Shown: piece by piece, positions 18,327-26,791 of the stretch
How the letters are laid out: each line of letters opens with the position of its first letter
Position numbering within the stretch: the first letter of the stretch is position 1
DNA from: Paulinella micropora
Taxonomy: Eukaryota; Cercozoa; Imbricatea; Euglyphida
Direction of reading: 5' to 3'
NCBI GenBank assembly: GCA_009731375.1
Contig: BJOX01000113.1
Location: 204,425 to 231,874 of the forward strand
DNA: 27,450 bases
Translations under genes and position numbers: made by a program
Notes under the pieces: model-generated
What the model was told of the DNA's origin: nothing
Database searches by the model: none
Seen by the model: the letters and a program-made list of their open reading frames with translations, nothing else

Positions 18327-19793
18327 CGGTCCACGGAGGAGGGACGCCGTGTCATCAACCGGTTGTGCCTGCAGGGGTTGTGCTTAGTGCTAGACAGGGG
18401 CCGCCAGCTGAATTTCCCGCGACAAGCAGACTGGCAAGAGCTGAGCCTGTCGCAGATAGACTGCTCGCGGGTCTGGCAGCGGGAGCCCGGCGGAAGATGC
18501 CCGCACATACTTGTCCGTTACTTCCCCACGCTGGAGAAGTTCTCCTTTACGCAGCGGCCCGGCGCGGGGCAGGAGCCCGTGGCGCTGGCTTTCCTCCTCA
18601 GCGAGTGCGGCAGCCTCAGCGTCATTGACACCGCCACTGGCGCCACCGGGCCACAGCCCGCAGACTTGAGCCTGTATAGACTGTCCAGACCATTGACGGT
18701 GAGGCTAGGCGGCGGAGACCTGGTGCTGCTGGCTGACGAATGCTGGATGGAAAGCTTGGTCCTACACAGCGCAAGGACAGCGACCGCGGGCCAGGTCCGC
18801 CTCGACGTCCGAGAGTGCGGCAGACTGCGGGCCGTCACCTGGCAGGGGCTGCGGCGGGTCGCCGGAGACATGCAGTGCAGCTTCGACTATCTGTATTTCC
18901 GGGAGTCTGCGGAGGAGCAGCAGGCGCGCGCCCGAGCCGGGTCCGCCCAATCCGGGTTCCATCTGCCTGAACTACGGGAGTGTGCGCGGGACCTGACCCT
19001 AACGCTGCAGGCCTGCAGAACCGCCCTGAGCTCGCTCCAACTGCCGGAGCTAGCCCGGGTAGGCGGGGGGCTACGGCTCGCTGCGCGGCAATGCGAACAA
19101 CTGCCAGAGCTAGCACTGCCCCTGCTGTCAACCGTGGGAACAATTCTGCAAATCCGCGCCGAGAACTGCAGAGCCTTCCAAAACTGCCGCCTGCCGGAGC
19201 TAACCCAGGTAGGCGGCGAGCTAGAGCTCGTCGCGCTGCACTGCGAACAACTGCGCGAGCTAGCACTACCCCTGCTGTCAACCGTGGGAACAATTCTGCA
19301 AATCCGCGCCGAGAACTGCAGAGCCTTCCAAAACTGCCGCCTGCCGGAGCAGCTGCAGTGCTTGCAGGCCAGATTCGAATTTAAGCACTGCCGTGCCTTG
19401 ACAGACTTTCACGTGCCAGGCCAGTGCGACGTGCAGCTGGTTTTGCACACGTGCCACGGCTTCGAGCGCCTGCACTGGTCAGGCAGCTCGGAGGGTCGCA
19501 GGCTCGAGCTCCAGCTCACGGGGTGCCCCCGCCTACAAGAAATAGTCGTGCCCCCCGGCCTTCTGGAGCTCACACTCACAGTGAAAGAGTGTGCTGCGCT
19601 CCAGATGATACGGTTTCCTGCCCCCGGGGAGGCCGGACCAAAGACGAAAATGCGGCTAGCTTTCCGCAAGTGCCACGAATTGGTCTGGCTGGACGGGCTG
19701 CCCCTGCACCCGCCCCCGGTAACGGATTCTTACTCGCTCGAAGTGGTTGACTGTCCTCGGCGGATCGAGAGTTTTAGTTTACGTTCCCGGTAG
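18327..19793 (+). CDS. Leucine-rich-repeat-like solenoid protein, 5' partial
   Basis: An open frame of 488 codons with strong GC-ending codon bias begins directly after the microsatellite. The first in-frame ATG (18747) comes only after 140 coding-like codons, so the true start is missing, through truncation, an upstream exon or misassembly. The protein is built of at least ten repeats of about 22-28 residues of the form LxLxxxxCxxLxxLxLPxLxxVGG. Examples are LRLAARQCEQLPELALP and LTLTVKECAALQMIRFP. This cysteine-containing LRR-like pattern resembles BspA-type or receptor-L-like solenoids, which bind proteins. A 150-base (50-residue) unit is duplicated in tandem at 19059-19358. No signal peptide, membrane segment or kinase domain is seen. 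The stop is at 19791-19793. Confidence 0.75.
   Translation, partial: RSTEEGRRVINRLCLQGLCLVLDRGRQLNFPRQADWQELSLSQIDCSRVWQREPGGRCPHILVRYFPTLEKFSFTQRPGAGQEPVALAFLLSECGSLSVIDTATGATGPQPADLSLYRLSRPLTVRLGGGDLVLLADECWMESLVLHSARTATAGQVRLDVRECGRLRAVTWQGLRRVAGDMQCSFDYLYFRESAEEQQARARAGSAQSGFHLPELRECARDLTLTLQACRTALSSLQLPELARVGGGLRLAARQCEQLPELALPLLSTVGTILQIRAENCRAFQNCRLPELTQVGGELELVALHCEQLRELALPLLSTVGTILQIRAENCRAFQNCRLPEQLQCLQARFEFKHCRALTDFHVPGQCDVQLVLHTCHGFERLHWSGSSEGRRLELQLTGCPRLQEIVVPPGLLELTLTVKECAALQMIRFPAPGEAGPKTKMRLAFRKCHELVWLDGLPLHPPPVTDSYSLEVVDCPRRIESFSLRSR
19119..19350 (+). repeat. In-frame 150-bp tandem duplication in the LRR gene
   Basis: Bases 19119-19200 and 19269-19350 are identical (82 bases) at a period of 150 bases, with diverged homology extending upstream to about 19059 and 19209. 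This equals two LRR-like repeats and keeps the frame, so it is a recent expansion or a gene-conversion tract. Confidence 0.9.
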
Positions 19794-19855
19794 CTCTCAG
19801 ACCCCAGCGGGACGCTTCAGAACTCACGACGACTGGGCAACCTAAGAGGTGAAGA

Positions 19856-19857
<2 letters not shown>

Positions 19858-19893
<36 letters not shown>
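19858..19893. repeat. 36-base G homopolymer beside a gap
   Basis: An uninterrupted G run a few bases before the 388-N gap. It could be a true G-quadruplex-forming tract or an assembly artefact. Confidence 0.9.
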
Positions 19894-19895
<2 letters not shown>

Positions 19896-19902
19896 GAAAA
19901 AA

Positions 19903-20290
19903 NNNNNNNNNNNNNNNNNNNNNNNNNNNNNNNNNNNNNNNNNNNNNNNNNNNNNNNNNNNNNNNNNNNNNNNNNNNNNNNNNNNNNNNNNNNNNNNNNN
20001 NNNNNNNNNNNNNNNNNNNNNNNNNNNNNNNNNNNNNNNNNNNNNNNNNNNNNNNNNNNNNNNNNNNNNNNNNNNNNNNNNNNNNNNNNNNNNNNNNNNN
20101 NNNNNNNNNNNNNNNNNNNNNNNNNNNNNNNNNNNNNNNNNNNNNNNNNNNNNNNNNNNNNNNNNNNNNNNNNNNNNNNNNNNNNNNNNNNNNNNNNNNN
20201 NNNNNNNNNNNNNNNNNNNNNNNNNNNNNNNNNNNNNNNNNNNNNNNNNNNNNNNNNNNNNNNNNNNNNNNNNNNNNNNNNNNNNNNNNN
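19903..20290. other. Assembly gap (388 N)
   Basis: It removes the 5' end of the downstream DH-PH-like gene. Confidence 0.98.
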
Positions 20291-22252
20291 CTGCAGGAGA
20301 TACCGGTCCTGACTCGGTTGCACCTGCAGGTCTGGCGCCAGTACGAGGACGGCCAGCAGGCCGGTCAACTCGTGTCCCAAGTGGCGAGCCTGCTGTCCGC
20401 CCTGCAGGTAGTAGCCCAGGACGTGCTGCTGGTACAGGGGCCGGCCCCGGCCGACTGGGCAGCCCTGTCTAATGTCTTCAGCATGCGCCTGCTGGGCAGA
20501 ATGCACGAGTTTGCCGCCTGGTCGGCGCTCGTGAACGTCCACACGGCGCAGCTCAGGGCGGGGCTCGCTCGCTCCGCGAGGCGAGAACACCTAGCGCCCT
20601 TGTCCTGCCTCCTACCGAACGAAGACGTGCTGGACCCCGAGCGGGCCGTGGCGGCCCCTATCCAGCTCTTGTGCTCCCTGTGGTCCCGCACCCAGGAGGC
20701 GGGGAGATTCGGCGATTCGGAAGCGAGGAGATTCGGCGATTCGGCGGCCACGGCCAGCACCAGCGGCGTGGCCGAGGTCCTTCTCAGCGCGCAGGAGTCG
20801 TACGAGCGAGCGCTGTTCGACCAGGTGCTGGAGAAGGTCGCCCGACAGCTGCAGCTGCACAGCCTGACCGGGGGGGGTAGCAGTATGCTGCTGGGCTTTG
20901 GGGACGTGGACGTGTCCTGGGAGGGGGTCCCGTCCCTGCGCGGCACCTGGCGTGTGCGCATGTTTGTGTATCCTGGTTTTCTGGTGCTGTGCCATGAAGC
21001 GAGCACCAAAGCTGTCACGGACAGGATCCCCTGGGGCTACCCGTTGCACCCGATCGCGCCGCGTCCGGAGGGCCGCGGAGTGTCCCCCCCCCGCGCCCTG
21101 CCCGCGGGCCTCAAGCTCGTGTACTACCAGCGGGAGCTCACGCTGCTCGGCCAACCGGAGCTGGACTGCATCCGCCTGAGGTCCAGCGCCGGGGGCCGCC
21201 CGACCGCGACCCTGGCCTTGCAGACCTACCCCGCCAGCGGTGCGGAGGGGCCGCGGCGGCTGAACTCGCACTACGCTTGGTTAGCGTTGCTGCGCTCGAC
21301 CGGCATGCGGGACTGCGCCGCGGGCGGGGGCCGGCCGTCCGTCACCGGCGGCGAACCGTCGTCCGCCGCCGCGCCAGCCCCCGCCGGCGGCCACCGGGCG
21401 ACCGCCGGCGAGCCGTCGCCCACCACCGCGCCCGCCCCGCCCACGGCCGGCGGCCACCCGTCGCCCACCGCCGGCCAGCCGTCGCCCACGGCCGGCGGCC
21501 ACCCGTCGTCTACGGCCGGCGGCGAGCCCGCACCGCTCGCGGCGGCCGGCCGGCCGTCCACCGCCGCGCTCACACCACCCCCCCGGGCGTCCCCGCCGCC
21601 CGGGGAACTCCCCGCCCTGCCCCCCCGGACGTCCGCCCCCCCCCGCGCCCCNNNNNNNNNNCTCCGCCGGCCAGGCGGCCCGGGGGGCCCGCGTCCGAGG
21701 GCGTGCTAACGGGACAGCCCGCCGGGCCGCCGACCGGCACGCCCCCCGGCGGCCGGCGGGTGGCCCCGCGCCGCCCCCCTCCCTCCTCTTCCTCGTTGCC
21801 GCCCACGCCCCGGGCCCCCCCGCGTGGTTGGCGGCCCCGGCTCCCCGACGATCTCCCGGGGGTAGGGGGCGCGGCCGGCGAGGGCGGGGACGCCGGGCCG
21901 GCGGAAACGGGGGCCCCCTCCTCCGCCCCCCCCGCCTTCGCACACCCCGGGCGCGCACGCCCGTAGCTCCTCGCACGGGGAGGAACACGGGTCCCCGCCC
22001 GCCCCGCGCGGCCGCGCCGCCACGGACCCCGCCCTCGCGCAGCCGGCGCTACTCTTTACGGCCGAGGACCTCCGGCGGCAGTTCCAGTCGCTGGAGCACG
22101 ATCGCGTGCTCGCGCCACCCAAGACTCCGCGTGCTCTTCCCCCGCTCAGCCCGAACGCGATCGTCCGGCGCATGAGTTCGATGCGCTTGCTGGTGCACAG
22201 CGACTCGGACCAGGAACGGACAGACGGCAGTGACGACGAAGAGTTTTATTAG
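20291..22252 (+). CDS. DH-PH domain (Rho guanine-nucleotide exchange factor-like) protein, 5' partial and broken tail
   Basis: DH-PH proteins load GTP on Rho-family GTPases at membranes. From the gap edge the frame gives helical sequence with LTRLHLQVW, then FAAWSALVNVHTAQL (like the second conserved DH region) and AAPIQLLCSLWSRTQEA (like the third, usually PVQR). At about 20880-21312 follow SMLLGFGDVDVSW, RVRMFVYPGFLVLCHEA and a final helix with WLALL, fitting a PH domain. The PVQR core is degenerate (PIQL). The tail is Pro/Ala/Gly-rich with repeats of TAGGHPSP type (about 21430-21530). A 10-N gap and at least one frame change between 21866 and 21964 break it. An acidic end reads SDSDQERTDGSDDEEFY before TAG 22250-22252. 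The first-frame stop at 21709 is probably a gap artefact. Third positions are nearly all G or C. The domain call is from pattern only. Confidence 0.55.
21652..21661. other. Assembly gap (10 N)
   Basis: Placeholder gap inside the Pro/Ala-rich tail of the DH-PH-like gene; it shifts the nominal frame. Confidence 0.98.
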
Positions 22253-22971
22253 ATTCGGCCCGGCCTGCCCCCTCCCCCCTCCCGGCCCGGGCCGGGCCTC
22301 TGCTGTCTCTTCACTTCCAGCCTGCTCTGGTCCAGGTAGTACAGCGAGCACGCACCCCCCCCCCCCCCCCCCCCCCCCCCCCGGGGGGCCCCCCCCCCCC
22401 CCCCCCCCCCGCGAGGGCCCNNNNNNNNNNGGGAGTCAGCGTGCCCGCCGGGCGCACCGTGGGCCGGGGGGAGTGGCCACCCCGTTCTCACTGCCAGGCA
22501 ACGCGCCCCCAAGCCGCACTCTCCTTCTGGCAGGCGCGCGAGGCGCAGGTTGCCCGCCTCCACGGCCGCGCTGACGGTGGGGAGGTAGCGCAGGGGCTCG
22601 CGGGCTACGCACTCGTAGGAGACCAAGGCCGCGGCCCCCGAAGCCTTGGCGCCGGCGCTCATGTACGTCGCCAGCCCGTGCAGGCCGCCCGTGACATACC
22701 ACGAGGGCGGGCTCAGCCAGGCTAGGCAGTCTAGCGCCCCTCGCAGGTCCTCCGTCAGGCTGCTGAGCTGCCGAGGCCCGCTCGGGGGTCTGGCGCCGGC
22801 CGTGGCTGCCGCCCCCGCGGCCCGGGGGACCGCGCCGCCCGGGCCCCAGCCAGCCGAGCAAGGCCAACCGCCCTCGCTGTCGTCGTCGCACCCCCGGCGG
22901 GCGTCCGGCCGCCGGCCCGGCGCGGCCCCGGCCGCCGAAAGGGTGCCCCTGTCCGCCTGCATACAGCCCAC
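22249..22971 (-). CDS. Hypothetical GC-rich protein with MGC N-terminus
   Basis: The function is not recognised. The frame starts at 22971 (MGCMQADRG) and ends at TAA 22249-22251, overlapping the stop of the convergent DH-PH-like gene. A Gly/Arg/Ala-rich disordered region comes first. A probably folded segment follows with LRGALDCLAWLSPPSWY, TGGLHGLATYMS and LVSYECVAREPLRYL. C and G runs and a 10-N gap (22356-22430) then interrupt it before the C-terminal SLYYLDQSRLEVKRQQ. An MGC start could be N-myristoylated and palmitoylated, giving membrane attachment, but this is only a motif match. Third-position GC is very high through the folded part, supporting coding on this strand. The exact length across the gap is unknown. 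Confidence 0.6.
   Translation of the reverse strand: MGCMQADRGTLSAAGAAPGRRPDARRGCDDDSEGGWPCSAGWGPGGAVPRAAGAAATAGARPPSGPRQLSSLTEDLRGALDCLAWLSPPSWYVTGGLHGLATYMSAGAKASGAAALVSYECVAREPLRYLPTVSAAVEAGNLRLARLPEGECGLGARCLAVRTGWPLPPAHGAPGGHADSXXXXGPRGGGGGGGAPRGGGGGGGGGACSLYYLDQSRLEVKRQQRPGPGREGGGGRPGRI
22356..22430. repeat. C homopolymer runs and 10-N gap
   Basis: Two long C runs separated by a short ggggggcc island are followed by a 10-N gap at 22421-22430. They lie inside a coding frame, where they would encode poly-Gly. The true sequence here is uncertain. Confidence 0.85.
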
Positions 22972-23226
22972 GGGGAGTGGCGGTCCCGTGCCGCCGCCCC
23001 CCCCCCGAGGGGCTCAGCCCGGCGAGGGGAGGGGACGCGGCGCGGCCGCCCGGCCGCGGGGTGGCCGGCCCCTCCCCCTCTCCCACCGCCCAGCCTCCCC
23101 CCCCCTGCCGGCGGCCCGAGTGCCCGCCGGGCGCGCCCGGGCCACCCGCTGCTTTTCTTCTCCCCCTCTCACCCCCTCCCCTTTCCCGGGCTTCCGCCGG
23201 CAGAAGTCCTGCCGCCCCCCCGCGGC

Positions 23227-23577
23227 ATGACCTCGGCGCAGGTGACGGCGGTGCGCCCCGCCAGGCGCGCGGCTGGCGTGGAGTCGCAGTTCCGGCACAA
23301 CCCTGACTGCCAGCTGCTGGGCAGGTACATGCCCGCGCCGGCCGAGGGTCGGAAGCCCTGGCAGCGTCTGGCCGTGTCCGCGACGGCGCGGCTGGCACAA
23401 GCCGAGTGCCGGCTGGTGCGGGAGCGGCAGGAGGGCGGGGGGCGGCCACGCGGCTGGAAGGGGCGGGAGGAACCAAGGCCGGGCCAGGGGGGTAGGCAGC
23501 ACACACCCGCCGCAGGAGAAGGGGGGCCGCCTGGGGACACCGCAAGCACGCTGGCCAGCGGGGGGGGCACTTCCTGA
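23227..23577 (+). CDS. Small hypothetical protein (116 residues)
   Basis: An ATG at 23227 (MTSAQVTAV) opens a frame whose first 70 codons end almost always in G or C, the coding signature of this region. The N-terminal half contains ESQFRHNPDCQLLGRYM and KPWQRLAVSATARLAQAE, probably helical. The second half is Gly/Arg/Pro-rich and low complexity. No domain is recognised. The opposite strand is also open (23169-23684) and contains CRNC, but its codon-position pattern fits less well. The gene is divergent from the MGC gene, with 255 bases between starts. The stretch 23578-23836 holds nothing I can support. Confidence 0.4.
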   Translation: MTSAQVTAVRPARRAAGVESQFRHNPDCQLLGRYMPAPAEGRKPWQRLAVSATARLAQAECRLVRERQEGGGRPRGWKGREEPRPGQGGRQHTPAAGEGGPPGDTASTLASGGGTS

Positions 23578-23836
23578 GTGAGCGGTGCCTCGGGCTCTGC
23601 GTCGCGCGGCTGAACCATTGCTGGTGTCGCCAGCACGCCTGCAGCGCGCCCCCTTGGCCTGGCGGGGTGAGCACGGGCTGACACGGGCGACGATCGCTCA
23701 TAGCGCTACCGGCAGGGAGCTGCCACCATAGTCTAGGCTAGGAAAGGTGAGGCAGTTACAGGAAGGATTTTTTTTAAACACTCAGCAGATTCATTCCTTT
23801 CTCCCCCGTGCTTGGCCTGCTCTTGGCGTGGCTAAA

Positions 23837-26422
23837 CTAGGGCAGGGGCAGCAGTCTTCGAAGCTGCAACCGGGTCGGGAGTACTTGTTTAGGCTGCCGG
23901 CATATCCATTCCGCCTCGATTTCAAACAGCTTAAAACTCGCAGGGGCTAGGCCTTGAATGGCCTTTAGCCTGGCGGGGGCATCTGACCCGTGGGTGTATT
24001 TGACCTCGAAACCAAGGGCCGGTCCCTCGCTCGAGAGCACAACCACATCAATCACCCAGTGGCGGGACTTTGTCAAGCGGGTCGCTAGTTCTTCATCCAC
24101 ATCTGCTAGGATGCTTTGTTTCAGATCGTCGTGGTCCAGCCGCCGCCACGGCGCATCGATAGCTGATGAAATCTGGTCCAACCACAGCTCCTTTCCCACC
24201 GGGTACTCGCCCAGCACTCCTTTGTGACGGCCAGTAAATCCGTGCGAAGCTTGTAGCGTATCCCAGGACAGCCTCCCGTCCTCCGTCTTTCTGCGCAGCC
24301 ATTCACACAATCTGAGCTTAGCAGAATAATGTTTGTCAGACTCCCATGGACAGGTTGAGTCGGGGGGCTTCACTCCCAGCGCTTCTGCCAGCCCCCACGC
24401 CTTCCTTGCCTCCGTCGCGGCCGAAAGCGGGCCTTGATCTTTTTGCCTGGCGCACCAATCCAGATATTTCTTATCGCGAAGTAGTGCCAGCCAGCTCCTA
24501 TCTTTGTACCGACCGAAATTAACAGTTCTTTGTGTGTTGTCACGTACAACTTTCAACAACCTCCGAATGTCCTGTGCGCGCTTCAGCAAGCGTTCATCAG
24601 ATAGAATAATCGATCGCTTGATCTCAGACATCAATTTCTCTAGTATGTCTAGCCCCCCTGCCAACCCGTTTGCGTGTGCCCCCTCAAAGGCTATTTTAAG
24701 CTGATTAGCTTCCTGAGCTAGTTGTTTTACGCTCGCGGCCAGCTTTTGCTGCGCAGTGGCTTCGGCGTCGGTGGCGTCAGGCCTGCTAACATAGCAGGGC
24801 GGCCAGGGGTTTCCTGTGCCCACGAGGCCTTTATCATCTGGATACACTTGTCGCCCGACGTACTTGCTCCTCCAATCGTTCGCCCCTATCCACTCGGGCC
24901 GCTCCTGGTACAGATAAAGGGGCGCGCCATCCGCGCCACCGTAGGTGTTAACTAATTGGCACTGCCAACAGGTCCATTCATGCCAAGCACCGCCATCCCA
25001 GCTACTTAGCTGGTGTTTGCTACAGAACTCCTCCTGTAGGTGCCCGGCGGCACATTGCAGCTCCAGCCACACGCCCCGCCAATGTTTTGAGATAGCACGC
25101 ACAGCTGTTTCTGCACCTGCGCTACTAGCCCAGCGGGCTAGTGACAAACGCCCGCCGCTGCAGTGCGGCCGGCCGGCCAGGACATCCTCCAGAAACTCTG
25201 CGACGGATGGCTCCCACTTCTTGTTATCTGCTGTGCATAACAGAGTTAGCTTGTCGTGGCAGCTCTGCAAACCAGTATGGGGCTTGTCACTGAGCACCAA
25301 CGGACTGCAATGCACTGCGTATTTGTTAGTAGCTAGCTCGCGCGCAGAGCAATGCGATGTTGGCCCACGCAACGGCGCGCAATTACGAATTCTGGCCTGC
25401 ACACGCGCCCAGTCGCCGCCACATAACCGACAGCCCCGGAAAGAGCTCACCTGCTCGAATTGCTTGCAGCCGCAGACAGTGCAACGGATTGCCAGCGTGT
25501 GGTCAGGCAAAGAGGACCAGAGCTTGTCTATCTTGAGAAATTCTATGTAGTTCCAAGCCTCCCTAGCTTGGCAGCGCGCCAAGGACCATTCATTCTCGCA
25601 GTGCTTGAGTGAGGTCCTTGACCTTAGCAGTTCTGACGAGAGTGGGTTCCACTTCTGCTGGCACACCTGGCAGAATAATGTTACTACAGGAGGCACATCC
25701 TCCTCGGACGGGGCAAAAGTAATACACTCCAATGCAAGTGGAAAACCCACTGCTCGGGAGCTCTCCGTAGCTCGCTGCCAGTCTGTGCAGAGGTCACGCA
25801 AGGCGCTGACTAGACTGGCTTTGTCGCCCGCGCAGGGCTTAAAGATGCATCCTTGGAAGCTCTGCTGGCCTTGCAAGCTAGAGTCCCCACATAAACGGCA
25901 TGTGCCTTTTATCTGAACCTCTTCTGCAGCGGCCTGCCCTTGCTTAATCTCCTGAAAGTCAAAGTTCTGCCAGGAGCCCAGTTGGCAGCGCAGCAAAGAC
26001 CACCTGGAGCAGCAGCCCAGCTTCTTTCTACCACTGGCAAAGTCCTTGATTTCAGCTAGGCTATAGTCATGCTGTCGGAAGCAGCCGAGGCACCTGAAGG
26101 AGGTGAGCCCCCCCGGTGACGGGCCGACAGAAATCAGTTCCGGTGCGAAGCGCCTAGGCATGGTGTTTGCGTTGGGCAGGGCATAATTGCACAGGAAAAT
26201 GGCTGTGTCTTCGGGTCTCTCCCCGGGCGGCAGCGGCCCGGATGACTGTTTCTCTTCCATCTTTCTCTTCTTGCTCGGGTACAACGTGTCGTCCGCTACG
26301 ACAACAGTCTGCATGGTGGGCCGCTGTGTCACTCCCCCAAAAAAGTTCTTTATATCCATTCGAGTCTGACAAGAAAACGAAGGGGTGAGAGAGGGCGCCG
26401 CTCCTTCGTCTTGTCTTGCCAT
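23837..26422 (-). CDS. Large zinc-ribbon-repeat protein with C-terminal PD-(D/E)XK nuclease-like domain and N-terminal PIP-like motif
   Basis: This is an intact frame of 861 codons. An ATG at 26359 (residue 22) is a likely true start: it places MDIKNFFGG at the N-terminus, as in the PCNA-binding start of replication factor C subunit 1, and the 21 codons before it have weaker GC-ending bias. Residues 108-490 hold three diverged repeats of about 140 residues. They are built from CxxC pairs (CLGC 111, CRLC 175, CQVC 251, CTVC 314, CWQC 485), WSLxRCQ and SSFRGCRLC, with CAAGH in the third, resembling treble-clef/zinc-ribbon modules. Residues 555-630 are a probable coiled coil. FGRYK (636) plus YLDW (653) match the exodeoxyribonuclease X C-terminal-like motif. 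WVIDVVV and GFEVKYTH give a nuclease-like core with D792, E806 and K808. Expected role: DNA binding and cleavage, perhaps repair or a mobile-element function. It reads divergently from the membrane gene. Confidence 0.75.
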   Translation of the reverse strand: MARQDEGAAPSLTPSFSCQTRMDIKNFFGGVTQRPTMQTVVVADDTLYPSKKRKMEEKQSSGPLPPGERPEDTAIFLCNYALPNANTMPRRFAPELISVGPSPGGLTSFRCLGCFRQHDYSLAEIKDFASGRKKLGCCSRWSLLRCQLGSWQNFDFQEIKQGQAAAEEVQIKGTCRLCGDSSLQGQQSFQGCIFKPCAGDKASLVSALRDLCTDWQRATESSRAVGFPLALECITFAPSEEDVPPVVTLFCQVCQQKWNPLSSELLRSRTSLKHCENEWSLARCQAREAWNYIEFLKIDKLWSSLPDHTLAIRCTVCGCKQFEQVSSFRGCRLCGGDWARVQARIRNCAPLRGPTSHCSARELATNKYAVHCSPLVLSDKPHTGLQSCHDKLTLLCTADNKKWEPSVAEFLEDVLAGRPHCSGGRLSLARWASSAGAETAVRAISKHWRGVWLELQCAAGHLQEEFCSKHQLSSWDGGAWHEWTCWQCQLVNTYGGADGAPLYLYQERPEWIGANDWRSKYVGRQVYPDDKGLVGTGNPWPPCYVSRPDATDAEATAQQKLAASVKQLAQEANQLKIAFEGAHANGLAGGLDILEKLMSEIKRSIILSDERLLKRAQDIRRLLKVVRDNTQRTVNFGRYKDRSWLALLRDKKYLDWCARQKDQGPLSAATEARKAWGLAEALGVKPPDSTCPWESDKHYSAKLRLCEWLRRKTEDGRLSWDTLQASHGFTGRHKGVLGEYPVGKELWLDQISSAIDAPWRRLDHDDLKQSILADVDEELATRLTKSRHWVIDVVVLSSEGPALGFEVKYTHGSDAPARLKAIQGLAPASFKLFEIEAEWICRQPKQVLPTRLQLRRLLPLP

Positions 26423-26791
26423 AAAAGGAACTTGGATTCGAAAGGAGATCTTCTATAATTTGGGGTGCGGCTTGGCCAGAGAATCGACGCTAGACTGTGG
26501 CAGACCAGGGGAGAGGAGGGGAAAGAAAGAGAGAGGAAGGGAAAAGAGAGAGAGAGGAGGGAGCTCCCTTCTCCCACCCGTCACCTAACCCCCGAGGAAC
26601 AGTGTGGTGTGCTGCCGCCAGTCGGCCTCGGCGGCGGGGGGAAACGAACCCCCCCCCTTCTCCCAGCGGTATGCACGCTTTTTCACCGCCTGCAGTTAGC
26701 TTGCAGCGGTGGTGCTACGTCTAGTAAAGAGAGAAAGACAGACAGAACCAAGGACAAAAGCCCGTTTCCGTTCTTCCGCTCCCGGCCGCCC
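26423..26791. promoter_or_regulatory. Divergent intergenic region with a homopurine tract
   Basis: These 369 bases separate the minus-strand nuclease-like gene from the plus-strand membrane gene and must hold the promoters of both. A purine-only tract at about 26508-26562 (G/A) could form triplex DNA or bind GAGA-type factors. No TATA box or other element can be assigned with confidence. Confidence 0.4.

Noticed and set aside
22436-23701. A 421-codon minus-strand frame in GC-rich DNA.
   Set aside because: Composition is Pro/Ala/Arg/Gly noise typical of shadow frames, while the overlapping frame 22249-22971 and plus frame 23227-23577 have the coding-type third-position pattern.
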